Source of the DNA: Mesocentrotus franciscanus
Lineage: Eukaryota; Echinodermata; Echinoidea; Camarodonta; Strongylocentrotidae
Direction of reading: 5' to 3'
DNA length: 64,000 bases
NCBI GenBank assembly: GCA_037976565.1
Contig: CP137667.1
Location: 30,370,459 to 30,434,458, forward strand
Made by a program: the position numbers and the translations under genes. The notes beneath the pieces were generated by a model. That model searched no databases. It saw only the letters and a list, made by a program, of their open reading frames with translations, and had not been told where the DNA came from. Shown in pieces: positions 11,331 to 23,147 of the stretch. Position 1 is the stretch's first letter, and every line of letters starts with the position of its first letter.

Positions 11331-11521
11331 AAGAATATATATTAGTCATAAGATTGATTTCAATAGAGTTGTATTTTTTCTTTAAAATTAATTAAACAAA
11401 GGACATATTGCAATGACGATCATTTAGACACATTTTTGACATTGCCTAAATGCTATACAGTGTGTATCAAAAAAGAGTGTACCCAACTTTGGTAGCTCCT
11501 AATTAAAAATTCATAACCAAT

Positions 11522-11955
11522 ATGAAGTTCACCTGGCACTGTCCAGGCTGATGCTCTCCCGTGCCCGAAGAGCACCGGCATGGTACCGTGGGTAAAAATG
11601 TTTCCCAGCTCAATCATACATGGGGTGTCACTGTCAACTCACCACTCAGAAACTGGGACCAAATCTCCAGATTTCTGTTCGGACTTGGAGGAAAATTAGT
11701 CTGTCATCTTTAGTTTTAAAAACAACATTGTTACTATTATTTGTGAAGATTCAAAAGCACAAATCGGCGCCTTCAACTGCAACTTGAAGTAAAATCCTGT
11801 GGGTTTTCGGAGACAGACCTAGGATCATTCCACCGTAAAAAAAAAAAGAAATGGCATCCGAGTATTCACCTGTAAGCCTGGGAGTGTACTCGAGTACCTC
11901 ATATGCACAGCCTTACTTTGAAATGTATCTCAAGATAAAGAGTTACCTATGTTCT
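11522..11955. mobile_element. Unrecognised 434-bp insertion in block B
   Basis: Block A reads ACCAATAGGACAAATGATGCCC without interruption; in block B the same site is split by about 434 bp. The insert has no obvious terminal repeats and no coding frame. It is defined only by the empty-site comparison. Confidence 0.5.
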
Positions 11956-13239
11956 GTCAAATGATGCCCTATTCATTATATTTCTTTCACTGGTGACAGA
12001 GCACCAGTGTCTATAAAAAATGTGGGCAGAATTGCCTTGTACCAAGTTTGGGCTGATGGAACAAATGTGTGTCAGGCCCATATGCATGTGCTTCTTTGGT
12101 CTTAGTCTGGTCTTTTGGTCTTTAAAAAAAAAAACAATATTGCCTCATGAACTGGTGCTTCATTGTTTAAATTGATGCAATGTATCTGGCTTTCACAGAA
12201 TCTTGTTACAATCCATAGGATAACCTTTTAATTATTTTGGAAAGCCTACTAACTTTTTGTCTCATGATATGTAAGTTGTCTCTGCTCACTTGTCCACTGC
12301 ACCATTTCTCATGCGTAAGGAGCATAAATACTGGTTTCGTAACCTTTGAAAACTCAAAAGGTTACGAAACCAGATGCCAGAAAAAAAAAACACATAGGAT
12401 GATAAGTATCTAAGAAATTGACAGTAGACTTTCATAAAAAAGATGACATCCAAAATAAACTTTATCCATTTTGTATCACTCAATGAGAAGGGTTACATCA
12501 AACAAGAGATGCAAATGAAGATTGTGATCATCATAACGAAGAGAATATCATAAATTTTGCTTGTATTCAGCATTTTTCTGTGTTTGAGCTGATATCAACA
12601 CCCTTACTTTTCAACTGCCTAAAAGTCAATGTAAATAAGTGAGCAATTGTGTCTGGAATGAGATAACACGAACATAATGGCTTTTGATCCACATTCACTG
12701 ATTCAGCCAAAACTTGGTACAAGAGGTTTTTGACAATACTTTTTGAAAAGCCTGCTACTCAGTCATCTGTCACAGCACAATTATGAATATGGTATTCTTA
12801 GACAAGGTACAAATTACCCTTTACCATGATATATGATTCAAGGTCACATAGGTTATAACTTTATGATTAGAAGTTACTTAAGTTGGGTACACTTTTTTTT
12901 TATAGCACTGTATAATACTTAAAGTATGCATTATACATGAATGTACCGGTGCATGTTGAGTGTGTACATGTAGCTGTGCTTAAATAATTAGACTGTGATC
13001 TAGATCTCCATCCTTGTTAAGTGACTACAGAATCTGAAGTATCCTTTGATACTGCTTTCAGACCCATCTTGACATATTACCAACCTTATGAATTGCTTCA
13101 AAATTAAAAATATAAAAATTACAAAGTATTTGTATCTACTAGTCTTTAGAATACTTCAGTGATCTGTTAATACTGAAATTGTATTACTGCATAAGTACCA
13201 ACACGACACTCCCTTTCCCCAAAAAATGCTTACTTAAAC

Positions 13240-14079
13240 CAGGAAGCTGTAATGAATGGAGATCCTGTCCAAGAGGCCCCTTAGAAATCATCCGTGGCAC
13301 TGGGCATCTTTTGTTTCCCCTACCGTAATCTCCTTAATCCCCCTCTAAGACCATACAGCTCCCTATAGTAGCACTTAATCCTCACTTTCTACCCACAGCC
13401 CAGCCCAGCGAGCAGGGCGGCTTATGCGTTGCCGGCCCGTACTTGGGGTGAAAAGTGGTGATGAATTGACAACTTGTAACCCTCATCAAACTAATTCGCA
13501 AACATATAACACAATTTTGTTTAGCTCTTTTGGGGGAAAACCTTTGGACTACCTTCCTAGCTATGTACAAATTTCAGAAATTTTCGGAAAATGTCAATAC
13601 TTACATGAGAAATCATGATGCAAACCTTACATTCACTCTAACTCATGATTTCCTTGGTCGATTTCGCTGGTTGAAATGGCTATGTTTTCAGTAGAGCTTT
13701 CCGAGCATAAAAAAAACATTTGATAGCCAATAGAAAGTTGCATTGGTCATATTTTGTGAATTCTGTATTTTATGTTATAGCTACATACATCTTCAATGTA
13801 CATGACCTAATTTTTGCGATGCCACGCGTGACTTCTAAGCCCGATGCCTGCATATTTTTACGCCCAAGTGATTAGAGAACTTAGGGGAGCAGACGGCGTC
13901 GCGTAACAATTTGTAATATTTTGAATGCCAGAGGGGATCTGTGCATTGATAAGACAGCTGTTGATGGATTTGATGGCTGGAGAGGGTTACATTTCTTTTT
14001 GTTGAGCCAACTTAATCTTGAATACCTTTCCCTCTGGTAATTCTTTCGAGACGGTATCTCCATTCATTACAGCTTCCTG
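13240..14079. mobile_element. 840-bp DNA transposon with perfect 24-bp TIRs
   Basis: The terminal inverted repeats (13240-13263 and 14056-14079) begin CAGGAAGCTGTAATGAATGG and match over 24 bp without error. CTTAAAC is duplicated at 13233-13239 and 14080-14086, and block A preserves the empty site (TTACTTAAACACATCC). Internal short frames show no transposase similarity. Perfect TIRs suggest recent movement. A 7-8 bp duplication would allow a hAT- or P-like origin; the superfamily is unresolved. Confidence 0.85.
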
Positions 14080-15290
14080 CTTAAACACATCCGGTTAGTT
14101 TCCATCAAAAACCAAAATACTTTATCTGAGGCAGACCTTTTAAAGTGCAATATTTCGAAGAACATCACATTTTCAATCCAAGCCACATGAATTCTGTATC
14201 ATAAACTGTACATGTAAGACCCTCTTAATAATAATGTTCCTTTGTCTGCTAAGACTATTATATATTTTTAGACGTGAGTCGGTACGGTCGGTCACATCGA
14301 ATCCCGACCGTCGCCATCGGCTCCAGGTTTAGTTTTTTTGGAAACCGACGCTCCAATAAAAATAATGAAATATATAAGAAATTGCAATATTACACACCAC
14401 AAAAATTCAACCACACAAGTATTTAATTTTACCGATTTGTATTTCATATTCTAGCTCATCCTAAATCGATCCGAACTGCCGATATAAATATGGGTTGCAA
14501 AGCAGTTCGCTGTTCACGGCATGGGGTTGTTGTTAATTGCCAGCGCAGCTAGCAAGCTACTGGCCGGGTCTCGGTAGGATGAATAAATCAGGTTAAAAAA
14601 CATTAATGTTAGAATAAATATAAAGGCTTTCTAAAAAATTCTCCTCACAGCATACCGATCAAATAATTTTGTTAAGATCTTATTTTAAACACCGCATGCT
14701 TCTTTTAAAAGCTGATAATTACTTAGTAATCACAACAAGTTTCGATACTGCTAGCTGTTGCAAGGCAAGTTCGGACTAGTCATGGAAGAAATGTGCAATA
14801 CACTTCATTAGCTGTAATGTGTGCCGAAACGAACCCAAACAAATATATGTGATCGTACCAAGTAATCATTTTTCCTACGAGAGCAAAATTGGAAGGACAA
14901 CAACTACTCAAAATTACCGTAAGCAAATACAAAGCTTGGATGAAGAATACAATAGTTGTCCAAGAATAGCCATAGAAATAGTGATATTTGAGGAGTTACT
15001 GGGTACATTTTTTATCGGAATTGGCCTGCTGCGAGGTACATGCAAATGTACTGTTTATGTTGATCATGAGGCTAGAATCCACTCTACTGCCCTCTGCGGT
15101 AAAAAGCAGTATAACAATGGATTAGAACATAGTGATTAGATATGTGTAGCAGGCATCTTTCGATAAAAATGTTATTACACAAATAATGACTGTTCCTAAA
15201 ATATCATAACTCCTTAAACTCATCTCCACTGCTACATGTGTACACAAACTCATCATGGCATGGATATGGAGTAAAAACACGCATACATAC

Positions 15291-15458
15291 CTGTAAGGTT
15301 GACGCCTTTTCTTTCATTGTAGAATAGAACTCCTCTTGGAAGTCCTTTCCACTTATTCTCAGTTCATTCAGGTCTGGCATGGAACACACAGCATCTACTA
15401 GGTGATGTGTAGAGGCTGATGTTGGACACCTGACATCATCAATGACGACAGTGTTGAC
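15291..15458 (-). CDS. LRR exon of an NLR-like receptor (exon unit C)
   Basis: A 168-bp minus-strand exon with intact acceptor (ATGTAG) and donor (CAG|GTATGTATGC). It encodes VNTVVIDDVRCPT, then HHLVDAVCSMPDLNELRISG and EEFYSTMKEKASTLQ. It is nearly identical to units A and B, so the three blocks duplicated recently. The single-exon, in-frame layout is typical of expanding LRR arrays in invertebrate NLR genes. Confidence 0.7.
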
Positions 15459-15844
15459 CTACATGTATACAAACAGTGATTCATACCAGAGTTCATATTT
15501 TTATTGAATGATTGAAAATATAACTGGGTACTGCGATATACATGTATGTGTATGGTTATGCTCAGGTGAAATATGCTCTGGGCTTAATTATTTAGTCAAA
15601 TATATAGGATTTGGATAAGGGCTGCAAAAAGGTTTGAGCTTAGAATTAGTGATGGGTATACCTTTTGGAGCAGAGTTAAGGTTAAGAATTCCGTTAGTGC
15701 AGGATAGTTGGCACAAATTGTTGACGAAGCATGTGCCAAACAACAAGAGGACTGACAATTACAGCCATATAGTGCATACTACATACTACATTGTGATGCA
15801 TTCAAGGAATATATCCTACTAAGAACACACTTACCGTACTAACC

Positions 15845-16010
15845 CTAGGTCAGATATGGTAAATGTAGATTAATGTCTTGCAACACAAAATTAGTGCTAT
15901 GTACAGCAAGTATTTGAACCCTAGGCCTAAACCTCATGGTTCACTGTCCGGAGACTTATCCACTGGACCCCAACACCTCAAGATGAACCATGGTTGACGC
16001 CCATTACTTA
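15845..16010 (-). mobile_element. SINE relic, minus orientation (block C)
   Basis: Same relic as at 11166-11330, including the CCACTGGACCCCAACACCTCAA segment and the B-box remnant (GGGTTCAAAT on the minus strand). Confidence 0.6.
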
Positions 16011-16373
16011 AGAATGTATATTAGTCATATGATTGATAAAAAAACCCCAACAACAACACATTTTTGACATAGCCTAAATATTTCTGTCACTGGTGTCAGA
16101 GCACCAGCGTCTATAAAAAGTGTTGGTAGAATTGCCTTGTACCAAGTTTGGGCTGATGGAACAAATTTGTGTCAGGCCCTTTGCATATATGCCACTCCTT
16201 AAACTCACGTCTTATCTTATTTTGATTTATATATCTTTCTATATTGTATTGTAAATTTGTTGTGCTCCCTTACACCTGAAGGGGGTCGATAGAGTCAAAT
16301 AAAATTTATTCTCCACTGCTACATGTGTAAATGAATTCATCATGGCATGGATATAGAGTATAAACACACACAC

Positions 16374-16490
16374 CTGTAAGGTTGACGCCTTTGCATTCAG
16401 TGTAGAATAGAACTCCTCCTGGAAACCCTTTGCTCTTATTTTCAGGTCTGTCTGGTTTGGCATGGAATAGAAAGCATCTGCTATAGGCTA
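16374..16490 (-). pseudogene. Truncated LRR exon
   Basis: The 3' half of an LRR exon on the minus strand: AFYSMPNQTDLKIRAKGFQ, then EEFYSTLNAKASTLQ, followed by a CAG|GTGTGTGT donor. The 5' half and its acceptor are missing; the sequence runs into unrelated AT-rich DNA. It resembles the units at 47.8 and 59.2 kb (STLNAKASTLQ) more than its neighbours A-C, so it is an older, separate copy. Confidence 0.6.
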
Positions 16491-16499
16491 GGATAGATA

Positions 16500-17165
16500 T
16501 TAAATTTTTAGGTGAGCGTCAAACAAATTGCAATAAATTTTTTGTTCACTACAATGCATTTCAGTGAGATCCCCTAAATGGCTAACGAAAAGTCTGAAAA
16601 AAGTAGTGGAAGTGTGCCTAATTTGCATAAATCCAATATGGCTGCTATTTTGAGGATTTTCACAGAGATCAATCGAGTTGCATTTCTTATTATAGGTAGA
16701 TGTTGTGGCAGTTACAAGCACAAAGTTCACATTTATATAAATGTCCTATATTTTATATATCATATAAAGAGGCATATCTTGTTCAATTGTGCATTGCAGT
16801 ATTCATAAATCCAAAATGGTCACCGATATTAAGATTTACTCATAGATTTTGTCATATTTTTCAACTTGTATAGCTGTTGTGGCACTAAAGGAGTTGGAAA
16901 AGTGATCTGCTGTACATTTTATATCAACTAAAATACCCATATACTACATGTACATCACACATCTCAAACAAACTCCTCCGCACACCCACACCCACACACT
17001 CCAACATGTAATTTATGTTCAATTTAACACCTCAGCAGTTGATGATGTTACTTCATTATGCACTAGACAAATATATTTTAATACGCAATACAAATATAAT
17101 GTCATTTTATATTGAAAAATCAAAAACAAAAATCTTTGGAAAACTGGCCCTTATGAGTATCCGTA
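16500..17165. other. No gene; AT-rich with weak internal repetition
   Basis: Contains two related stretches (CATAAATCCAATATGGCTGC at about 16626 and CATAAATCCAAAATGGTCACC at about 16804) suggesting a diverged tandem unit of about 180 bp. Short frames here have no recognisable product. Confidence 0.4.
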
Positions 17166-17450
17166 CAAACACAAGAGCTGTTGGTAGGGCGAAGAGGTGT
17201 AGAGGTGTAGAGGTGTCGTGGTCGAGTCCCGCCGCGGCACTAATGTCCTTTGGCAAGACATTGATCTACATTTGCCACACTCCACCCAGGTGAAGTAAAT
17301 GGGGACCTGGTAGGAATTTATTCCTTGAAACGCAGAGCGCGTGACAGCTGCACTGCTAAAGCCAGGGTAATTATGCTGCATTATTGTAGAGCGCTTAGAG
17401 ACTTCTGATAAAGTAAGTGTTAGGCGCTATATAAGCAAATATAATTATGT
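17166..17450 (+). mobile_element. tRNA-derived SINE, plus orientation
   Basis: Retains the B-box region (TGGTCGAGTCCCGCC), the body with GACATTGATCTACATTTGCCAC and CCACCCAGGTGAAGTAAATG, and the 3' part GTTAGGCGCTATATAAGC. The head is replaced by three copies of GAGGTGTA, so the A box is lost. Confidence 0.8.
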
Positions 17451-17886
17451 AGGTGGTACAGGCTGTACCTAACATTATCCTCATGGTCATTGGATTGGTG
17501 AGAAGTTGTTCTCAGTGCAACAGTTTACTTTAGAGAGGTAAGAAACAGGAGTATACATTGCATGCTAATGGCTCATCACAGTACAAGTATCCATATTATA
17601 GCGGTATTGTTCACTCTATTCACTATTTTTGTCAAATATTCAACTAAGTTAGGTCTGTAAGCTTTTATTATGTGATATCCAGTGATAAAGCTATTAAGCT
17701 TACTTGATGCTTATTCATAGTCATTCATTGTAAAACTTAGAATAACGGTCAGATATGAAAAAAGAAAAAGAAAATACAAGGGCACTGTTTCAGTAGCTGT
17801 GAGTTCTCATCGAGCGATCCCATGTAAATGGCGAAATATCACACAAAAGACTAGAGATGGACTTCATTGTAGATTGTGCTTACTCC

Positions 17887-18138
17887 TGTTATATATATAT
17901 ATATATAGAACAACATAATAATCAGGCCAGCTGTTATGCACATACCAATGTAATGCACATACCAACCAGTGACAATAGGACAAAAGGTGGATACCTGAAT
18001 AGCATACCATTACTACTATAGGAAGAATGTCACTGCTGTGAGCTTCCAAGCCACTTCACTACCAGCAGCCAAGTAGAAAGGACACTCTCTTAACTCTCAG
18101 GTAAAGCATTCATGTTATAGTGTATCAGAGATACAACA
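17887..18138 (+). repeat. 5' LTR of the gypsy element
   Basis: 252 bp, TG...CA bounded. It shares CAGGCCAGCTGTTATGCAC, CCATTACTACTATAGGAAGA and the terminal GTATCAGAGATACAACA with the 3' copy. It is longer than the 3' LTR mainly through a small duplication (ATGCACATACCA) and a 17-bp difference near CACTACCAG. A primer-binding candidate (TGGCGACC) begins two bases after its end. Confidence 0.9.
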
Positions 18139-18166
18139 GTGGCGACCAGGATTATTGGACTCCACC

Positions 18167-18995
18167 ATGAATTTCGGCCGCATTGAAGAGTATCACCCAG
18201 AAGCAGGGTTTTTTCATCCTACATTGAGAGATTTGAGCAATTTCTTGAAGCAAATGATGTGCAAGAAGGCAAAGAGTGGCAGTATTTTTGAGTGTGATAG
18301 GTGCAAAGTCTTATACACTGTTGGAAAGCCTTGTTAGCCCTGAGCAGCCTTCACGGAAGACTTATTCACAGTTGGTTTCTACCCTATCACTGCTCATCTG
18401 TCTCCAAAGCCTTTGATAATTGCTGAGAGATTCAAATTTCATCAGCGTAACCAGCTTCCACAAGAATCGGTTTCTGGTTATACTGCTGAGTTGAGGTGCT
18501 TGTCTTAACACATGCGAGTTCGGTACCTTTCTCCTAGAAGCCTTAAGGGACAGATTTGTGTGTGAACTTCAGAACCGTGTAATTCAGAAGAAGTTATTGA
18601 GTGAGTTTGATCTCACCTTTGACAAAGCATTGAAATATGCATTGGCCATGGAGCTCGCTGACAAGAATACACGTGAAATGAAGGGAGAAGCTGTTGGAGA
18701 AAGTGAAGTGAGGAAAGTCAGTTCTAGCAGCATCAGATACAGTTCTCGAGCAAAGAAACAACCAGTGCACAACACCAGTTCTAAGGTGAAAGGAGTTTGT
18801 TATCGATGTGGACAGGGGCAACACCCTCCATCAACTTGTAAGTACAAGTCGTACAAATGCAATAACTGTGGAAAGGTTGGACACTTAGCAGCAGTATGTG
18901 GGAGTAAGTCAACCAAATTCGTTGTTTCTGAATTACGAGAGGAAGACGATTGTGAAATGCATACCCTTGGGTTGTTCACTGTGTCTGACTGTTGA
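18167..18995 (+). pseudogene. gag of the gypsy element (broken)
   Basis: Starts at an ATG in CCACC context giving MNFGRIEEYHPEAG, typical of Mag-type gag. The frame is lost within about 60 codons and recovers by 18558. The C-terminal part carries two zinc knuckles, CYRCGQGQHPPSTC and CNNCGKVGHLAAVC, the first with non-canonical spacing as usual in this lineage. Role: capsid and RNA packaging. Several indels make it non-functional. Confidence 0.85.
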
Positions 18996-19263
18996 AATTA
19001 ATGATAGACCAGTAATCATGGAAGTTGATACTGGTGCGTCAATGAGTGTCATTCCAGCAGACTTGTATCTTGAGAAGTTGCAGCACATAAGAGTGGATAA
19101 ACCTACTAACAGATTCAAGTCGTACTCAGGGACATTGCCTCTGTTGGGTCAAGCCCAAGTCAAAGTGCAGTATGGTGACAAAATCATGTCTAATGTCTTG
19201 ATTGTAGCAGATATCAAGAACCAGCCAGCAATTCTTGGTAGGAATTGGCTCGAAAGCATCTAG
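18960..19263 (+). pseudogene. Retropepsin (protease) of the gypsy element
   Basis: Contains the catalytic DTGAS at about 19027-19041, followed by VIPADLY and, near the C terminus, ILGRNWL, the conserved flap-distal motif of retropepsins. It overlaps the end of gag in another frame, as in many gypsy elements. A stop at 19261 separates it from the reverse transcriptase; intact relatives read through in frame. Confidence 0.85.
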
Positions 19264-19300
19264 CCAAATTGGAGATCGGTGTTCAAAGTTGCACCAGTGA

Positions 19301-20431
19301 ATGATGAGCCATTTAAAGGATGAGCCATTTAAAGAAAGTGCCCAACATGGACTGTCTGAAATTCAACGAAAACATCAGGCAGCCTTCGAGCCAGGTCTTG
19401 GAAGCATGACAAATCACAAGGCTAAGATTAAAGTCAAATCTGATGCACATCCCCGCTTCAATAAAGCAAGACCTGTAACTTATGCCTTGAGAGAAAAGGT
19501 AGAAGCTGAGCTTGACAAACTTCTTGAACAAGGAGTTCTCATTCCAGTATCACACAGTAATTGGGCTGCTCCGATTGTTGTAGTACTGAAGGCTGACAAG
19601 TCAATTCGAATCTGTGGGGATTATAAGACTACTATCAACCTATCAACTATAACCCTGGCAGGTGGATGTTATTTCACCAAGCTTGACTTATCGCAGGCAC
19701 ATCAGCAGATGACTCTGGAGGAAGATTCTTGCAAGTATCTGACGATCAACACTCATCGAGGGCCTATCCAGAATACTCGACTTCCTTTTGGAGTGGCAAG
19801 TGCACCTGCTATTTTCCAAGCTGCCATGGAACAAGTTCTACAAGGTCTTGAGGTAGTAGTATGCTTTCTGGATGACATGATCATTTCAGGGAAGACAGAG
19901 TCGGAACATCTCGCAAGATTGAATGCTGTACTTCAGCGCCTTGAACAGAATGGACTTCGACTAAAGCTGCCCAAATGTGAGTTCATGAAAACAATGGTAG
20001 AGTACCTAGGTTATGTGGTGGGTTCAGATGGATTGCATCCTACCCTAGAGAAGGTTCAAGCTGTGAAAGATGCACCAAGACCAAAGAATCTGCAAGAGCT
20101 ATGTTTGTACTTGGGCATACGGCAGTATTATGCAAGATTCCTGCCGAACGTTTCATCAGTGATCCATCCACTCAATGAATTGTTATCAATCAAGACACCA
20201 TGGAGATGGACTCATAAATGTGAGAAGGCATTTGAGGCTTCTAAAGATGAGTTGGTATCTTCCCAAGTGCTCGCACATTATGATGTAAATCTGCCCCTGG
20301 GCCTTGCTTGCGATGCTTCACCATATGGTGTCGGGCCGTTCTTTCACACATCATGCCTGATGGAGAAGAGCGACCAGTTGCATTCGCTTCACGCACACTC
20401 ACTAGCAGTGAGAGAAATTATGCTCAGCTAG
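19301..20431 (+). pseudogene. Reverse transcriptase domain of the gypsy element
   Basis: About 340 codons of recognisable RT. Visible motifs are VSHSNWAAPIVVV, FTKLDLSQAHQQ (motif A Asp), LPFGVASAPAIFQ, the catalytic FLDD at about 19865-19876 and LGYVVGSDGLHP. It ends in the start of RNase H (LACDASPYG) and shifts frame near 20330. An Asp at motif A and both Asp of FLDD are present, so the break is caused by frame loss rather than active-site change. Confidence 0.9.
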
Positions 20432-21120
20432 AAAAGGAACCTTTGGCCCTGATCTTTGGAGTGAAAAAGTTTCACCCTTACATCTATGGACGTCAGTTTA
20501 CACTGATGACAGATCACAAGCCACTTGTTACCATATTAGGCCCGAAGTCTGGAGTTCCGACGATAGCAGCAGCTAGGATGCAGCGCTGGGCCTTAATCTT
20601 GTCTGCATACAGCTATGATATCAAGTACAAGAGCGGTGCACAGCATATGAATGCAGACGGCCTGTCTCGACTTCCTATGAAAGGGAATCATCCTAGGGAT
20701 GAAGAGAGCATTTTTCATTACACTCACCTAGATGAGTTGCCACTGACATCACAAGAGATTGCTACTGCTACACCTAAGGACCCAGTTCTATCACAAGTGT
20801 TGCAGTATACACAGAGAGGATGGCCAAACTCAGTGGGTGATGATGGTCTTAAACCATATTTTCATCGCCAACATGAATTTTCAGTGGAGCAAGATGTTTT
20901 AATATGGGGACCAAGAGTCATCATACCAGATTGTTTGCAGACCAAGATCCTGACAGAACTACATGAGGGGCACATCGGTATGAGTCGTATTAAGAGCTTG
21001 GCAAGAAGTTTCTTCTGGTGGCCTAATTTGGACAAGAACATTGAATCACTGGCAAGGAATTGTCACACTTGTCTTAATATGAGGAGTCAACCCACTGAAG
21101 GGCCACTTCATTAATGGAAA
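20308..21120 (+). pseudogene. RNase H and integrase zinc-binding region of the gypsy element
   Basis: Continues the polyprotein in a different frame: GEERPVAFASRTLTSSERNY and TDHKPL are RNase H motifs, and GLSRLP marks its end. The HHCC integrase finger follows (LHEGHIGMSRI ... NCHTCLNMR). A stop and frame shift at about 21112 break the link to the integrase core. Confidence 0.85.
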
Positions 21121-22006
21121 TGGCCTTCAAGAGTTTGGGGGCGAGTTCATGCAGATTATGCAGAGCTAGATGGCCAGCATTTCTTCTTACTAGTTGATGT
21201 TTTACTCCAAATGGATGGAAGTCTATCCATTGAGAACTACAACAACTAGTGCTATGATTGTTGTACTACGGCACATATTTGCTACCCATGGACTTCCTGA
21301 ACACTTTGTATCAGATAATGGACCACAATTCATTTCTGCACAGCTCGCTGAGTTCTTCAAGAAGAATGGGGTGAATCACATTCGAGTTCCACCACATCAC
21401 CCTTCTTCTAATGGAGCTGCTGAACGTTGCGTTCAAACCTTGAAGCAGAATCTGAAGGCATACAAGGAGAGTGGTTTGACTACTCAACATCAGATTGCAA
21501 ATTTCCTCTTCACTTATCGCAATACTCCACATTCCCTAACTCAACGCACACCAGTTGAATTACTGTTGAAGAGACAACCATGTACCCGCATGAGTCTCAT
21601 TAAACCTTACTTGGCTGAAACAGTGGAAAAGAAGCAGGCTGCTGTGAACAGAACCCATGACAGAGGGCGTACCAGCATTCGTCAGCGTGTTATGGTACGT
21701 GCATTCAGAGGAAAAAACAAGTGGGACTATGGAATCATTATGCAAGCTTTGGGACCAGTAAGATATGTTGTTCAAGTTGGTGATAAACAAAAATAGATTC
21801 ATCTTGATCATATCTTAAGAGGACCCATTGATGACCTTCCTCCATCTACCTTAGAGGAAGACGATGATATACCCCTTACACTAGCTTCACATGACCAGTC
21901 TGATGGACCAACATCACCTTCTGGGGAACAAACTACATCCGCAGGGAGAATAAACAGAAATCGTGTTCGTGATCGACGTCCACCGAACAGGCTGGATTAT
22001 AAGTAA
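21120..22006 (+). pseudogene. Integrase core and C terminus of the gypsy element
   Basis: DDE integrase core with HVSDNGPQF (second Asp) and HHPSSNGAAERCVQ (catalytic Glu). The first Asp region (RVHADYAELDGQHFF) lies in the preceding frame at about 21144-21190. After a stop at 21794 the C-terminal tail is still readable up to RPPNRLDYK and a TAA at 22004. Confidence 0.85.
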
Positions 22007-22185
22007 CTATAGAGAGGAGAATGCATGCATATATTTGTTTTAACTCCAAGAAGGAACTTTAATGCATGCGTTAATTCAATGTTTTTGTTGGATCTCCAAG
22101 TGGAGCAGCATACAACTTATTTGACTCACTCCTCTAAAGAAGAAAATTTCATTTGAACGATATCGTGATGAATCTTTGAGATACA

Positions 22186-23078
22186 CAGACCTCCCAACAT
22201 TTGAATTTCAAAATTCCTAAAATTGTACGAGGCTTAGCAAAATTTGTGGTACGTCGCGCCATATCTGGCTTATCGAAAAATATGCATCATGCAGCTACCC
22301 AACACATATCTTGATGTTGGGCACATTTACATGTGATTAAGGGATTGTTTCAAGAAGTTTCAAATTGGATTTTAAAAACAATCCAGGAGAACCTGAATAA
22401 AAGAGAAGCAAAACAATGAAAAACACTGCATAGATTCTAATACAATCATATTAATTAATCAATTCATGATCTCAAAATCAAAGAGCAGTACAAACAGTTT
22501 GAGGTGGTAGAACTCGTACAATTCATCCAATAAATGAAAACGCCAGGCACGCGATCGCGATGGCACGGCCCCACCGGGTAAGCGGGGCTTCACTCCAGTC
22601 ACCGCTGGAAGGAAGGCAGAGCTCTGCAAGTGTGCATGCACTCGCTAGATAACATTATTCAGTTATGGCGAAATCACATCACTCACATAACTGTATCAAA
22701 GATACGAATCATAAAATACTTATAAGTGTTGTTATTGTCGTTTATAAAGCATCGTCAGGATTGATGACTGCCTTTTATCAGGAAAATGACGTCGCGATTC
22801 ACCGAAGCTCCGTGCGGTGACTGCGATCACACGCCCTGCATAACACATGTACATGCACTGTATATGTGCTGTGCATATATACATTGTAATGCATTGTGAA
22901 GATCGCCATTTTCACTTCCGCATTACTGCCATCTATCGGCGAAGACATGTATAGACATGTATTTCTTCACCAATATATGATTTTCCTTTTGGCGGAAAAT
23001 AAAAGACAAAAGCGGAAAATCGGAAAAAGAAAAATAAAGCGGAAATTTTCCGCCAAAACGGAAAGGTTGGGAGGTCTG
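22186..23078. mobile_element. TIR transposon with 6-bp target duplication, copy 2 (inside the gypsy element)
   Basis: Ends CAGACCTCCCAAC and GTTGGGAGGTCTG, flanked by GATACA at 22180-22185 and 23079-23084. The right subterminal part is rich in GCGGAAA as in copies 1 and 3. 893 bp, no transposase. The central part holds GC-rich CCACCGGGTAAGCGGGGCTTCACTCC-like sequence that may be a further nested fragment. It postdates the gypsy insertion. Confidence 0.85.
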
Positions 23079-23147
23079 GATACATGGAATTATGGAAATG
23101 ATATCGTATTTTCATGATGCTGAACAAACAATGTGATGCGGAAGGAG

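Larger units (their letters stand above)
10085..13239. repeat. Segmental duplication block B (LRR-exon unit)
   Basis: Co-linear with block A from the CACATTCGGTTTAGTTTCCATCA landmark to TGCATAAGTACCAACACGACAC. It lacks the 2.8-kb element of block A, but contains three insertions absent there: a 174-bp retroposon tail (10651-10824), a 434-bp unrecognised segment (11522-11955) and, at its right edge, an 840-bp TIR element (13240-14079). Apart from the exon no coding signal was seen. Confidence 0.75.
14080..16490. repeat. Segmental duplication block C (LRR-exon unit)
   Basis: Shares the CACATCCGGTTAGTTTCCATCA start, exon, SINE relic and GCACCAGCGTCTATAAAAAGTGTTGG landmark with blocks A and B. 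Between 14271 and about 15170 it contains an insertion absent from block A; this starts GACGTGAGTCGGTACGG and holds an unrecognised 106-codon plus-strand frame (14819-15139) without family resemblance. The block is followed by a second, half-deleted LRR exon. Confidence 0.65.

Noticed and set aside
14819..15139. 106-codon plus-strand frame as a host gene
   Set aside because: Located in an insertion absent from sister blocks, no recognisable domain, no splice-linked neighbours; kept only as a remark in the block C entry.
18555..18829. Minus-strand frames opposite gag
   Set aside because: Antisense shadows of the gag zinc-knuckle region with no supporting motif.
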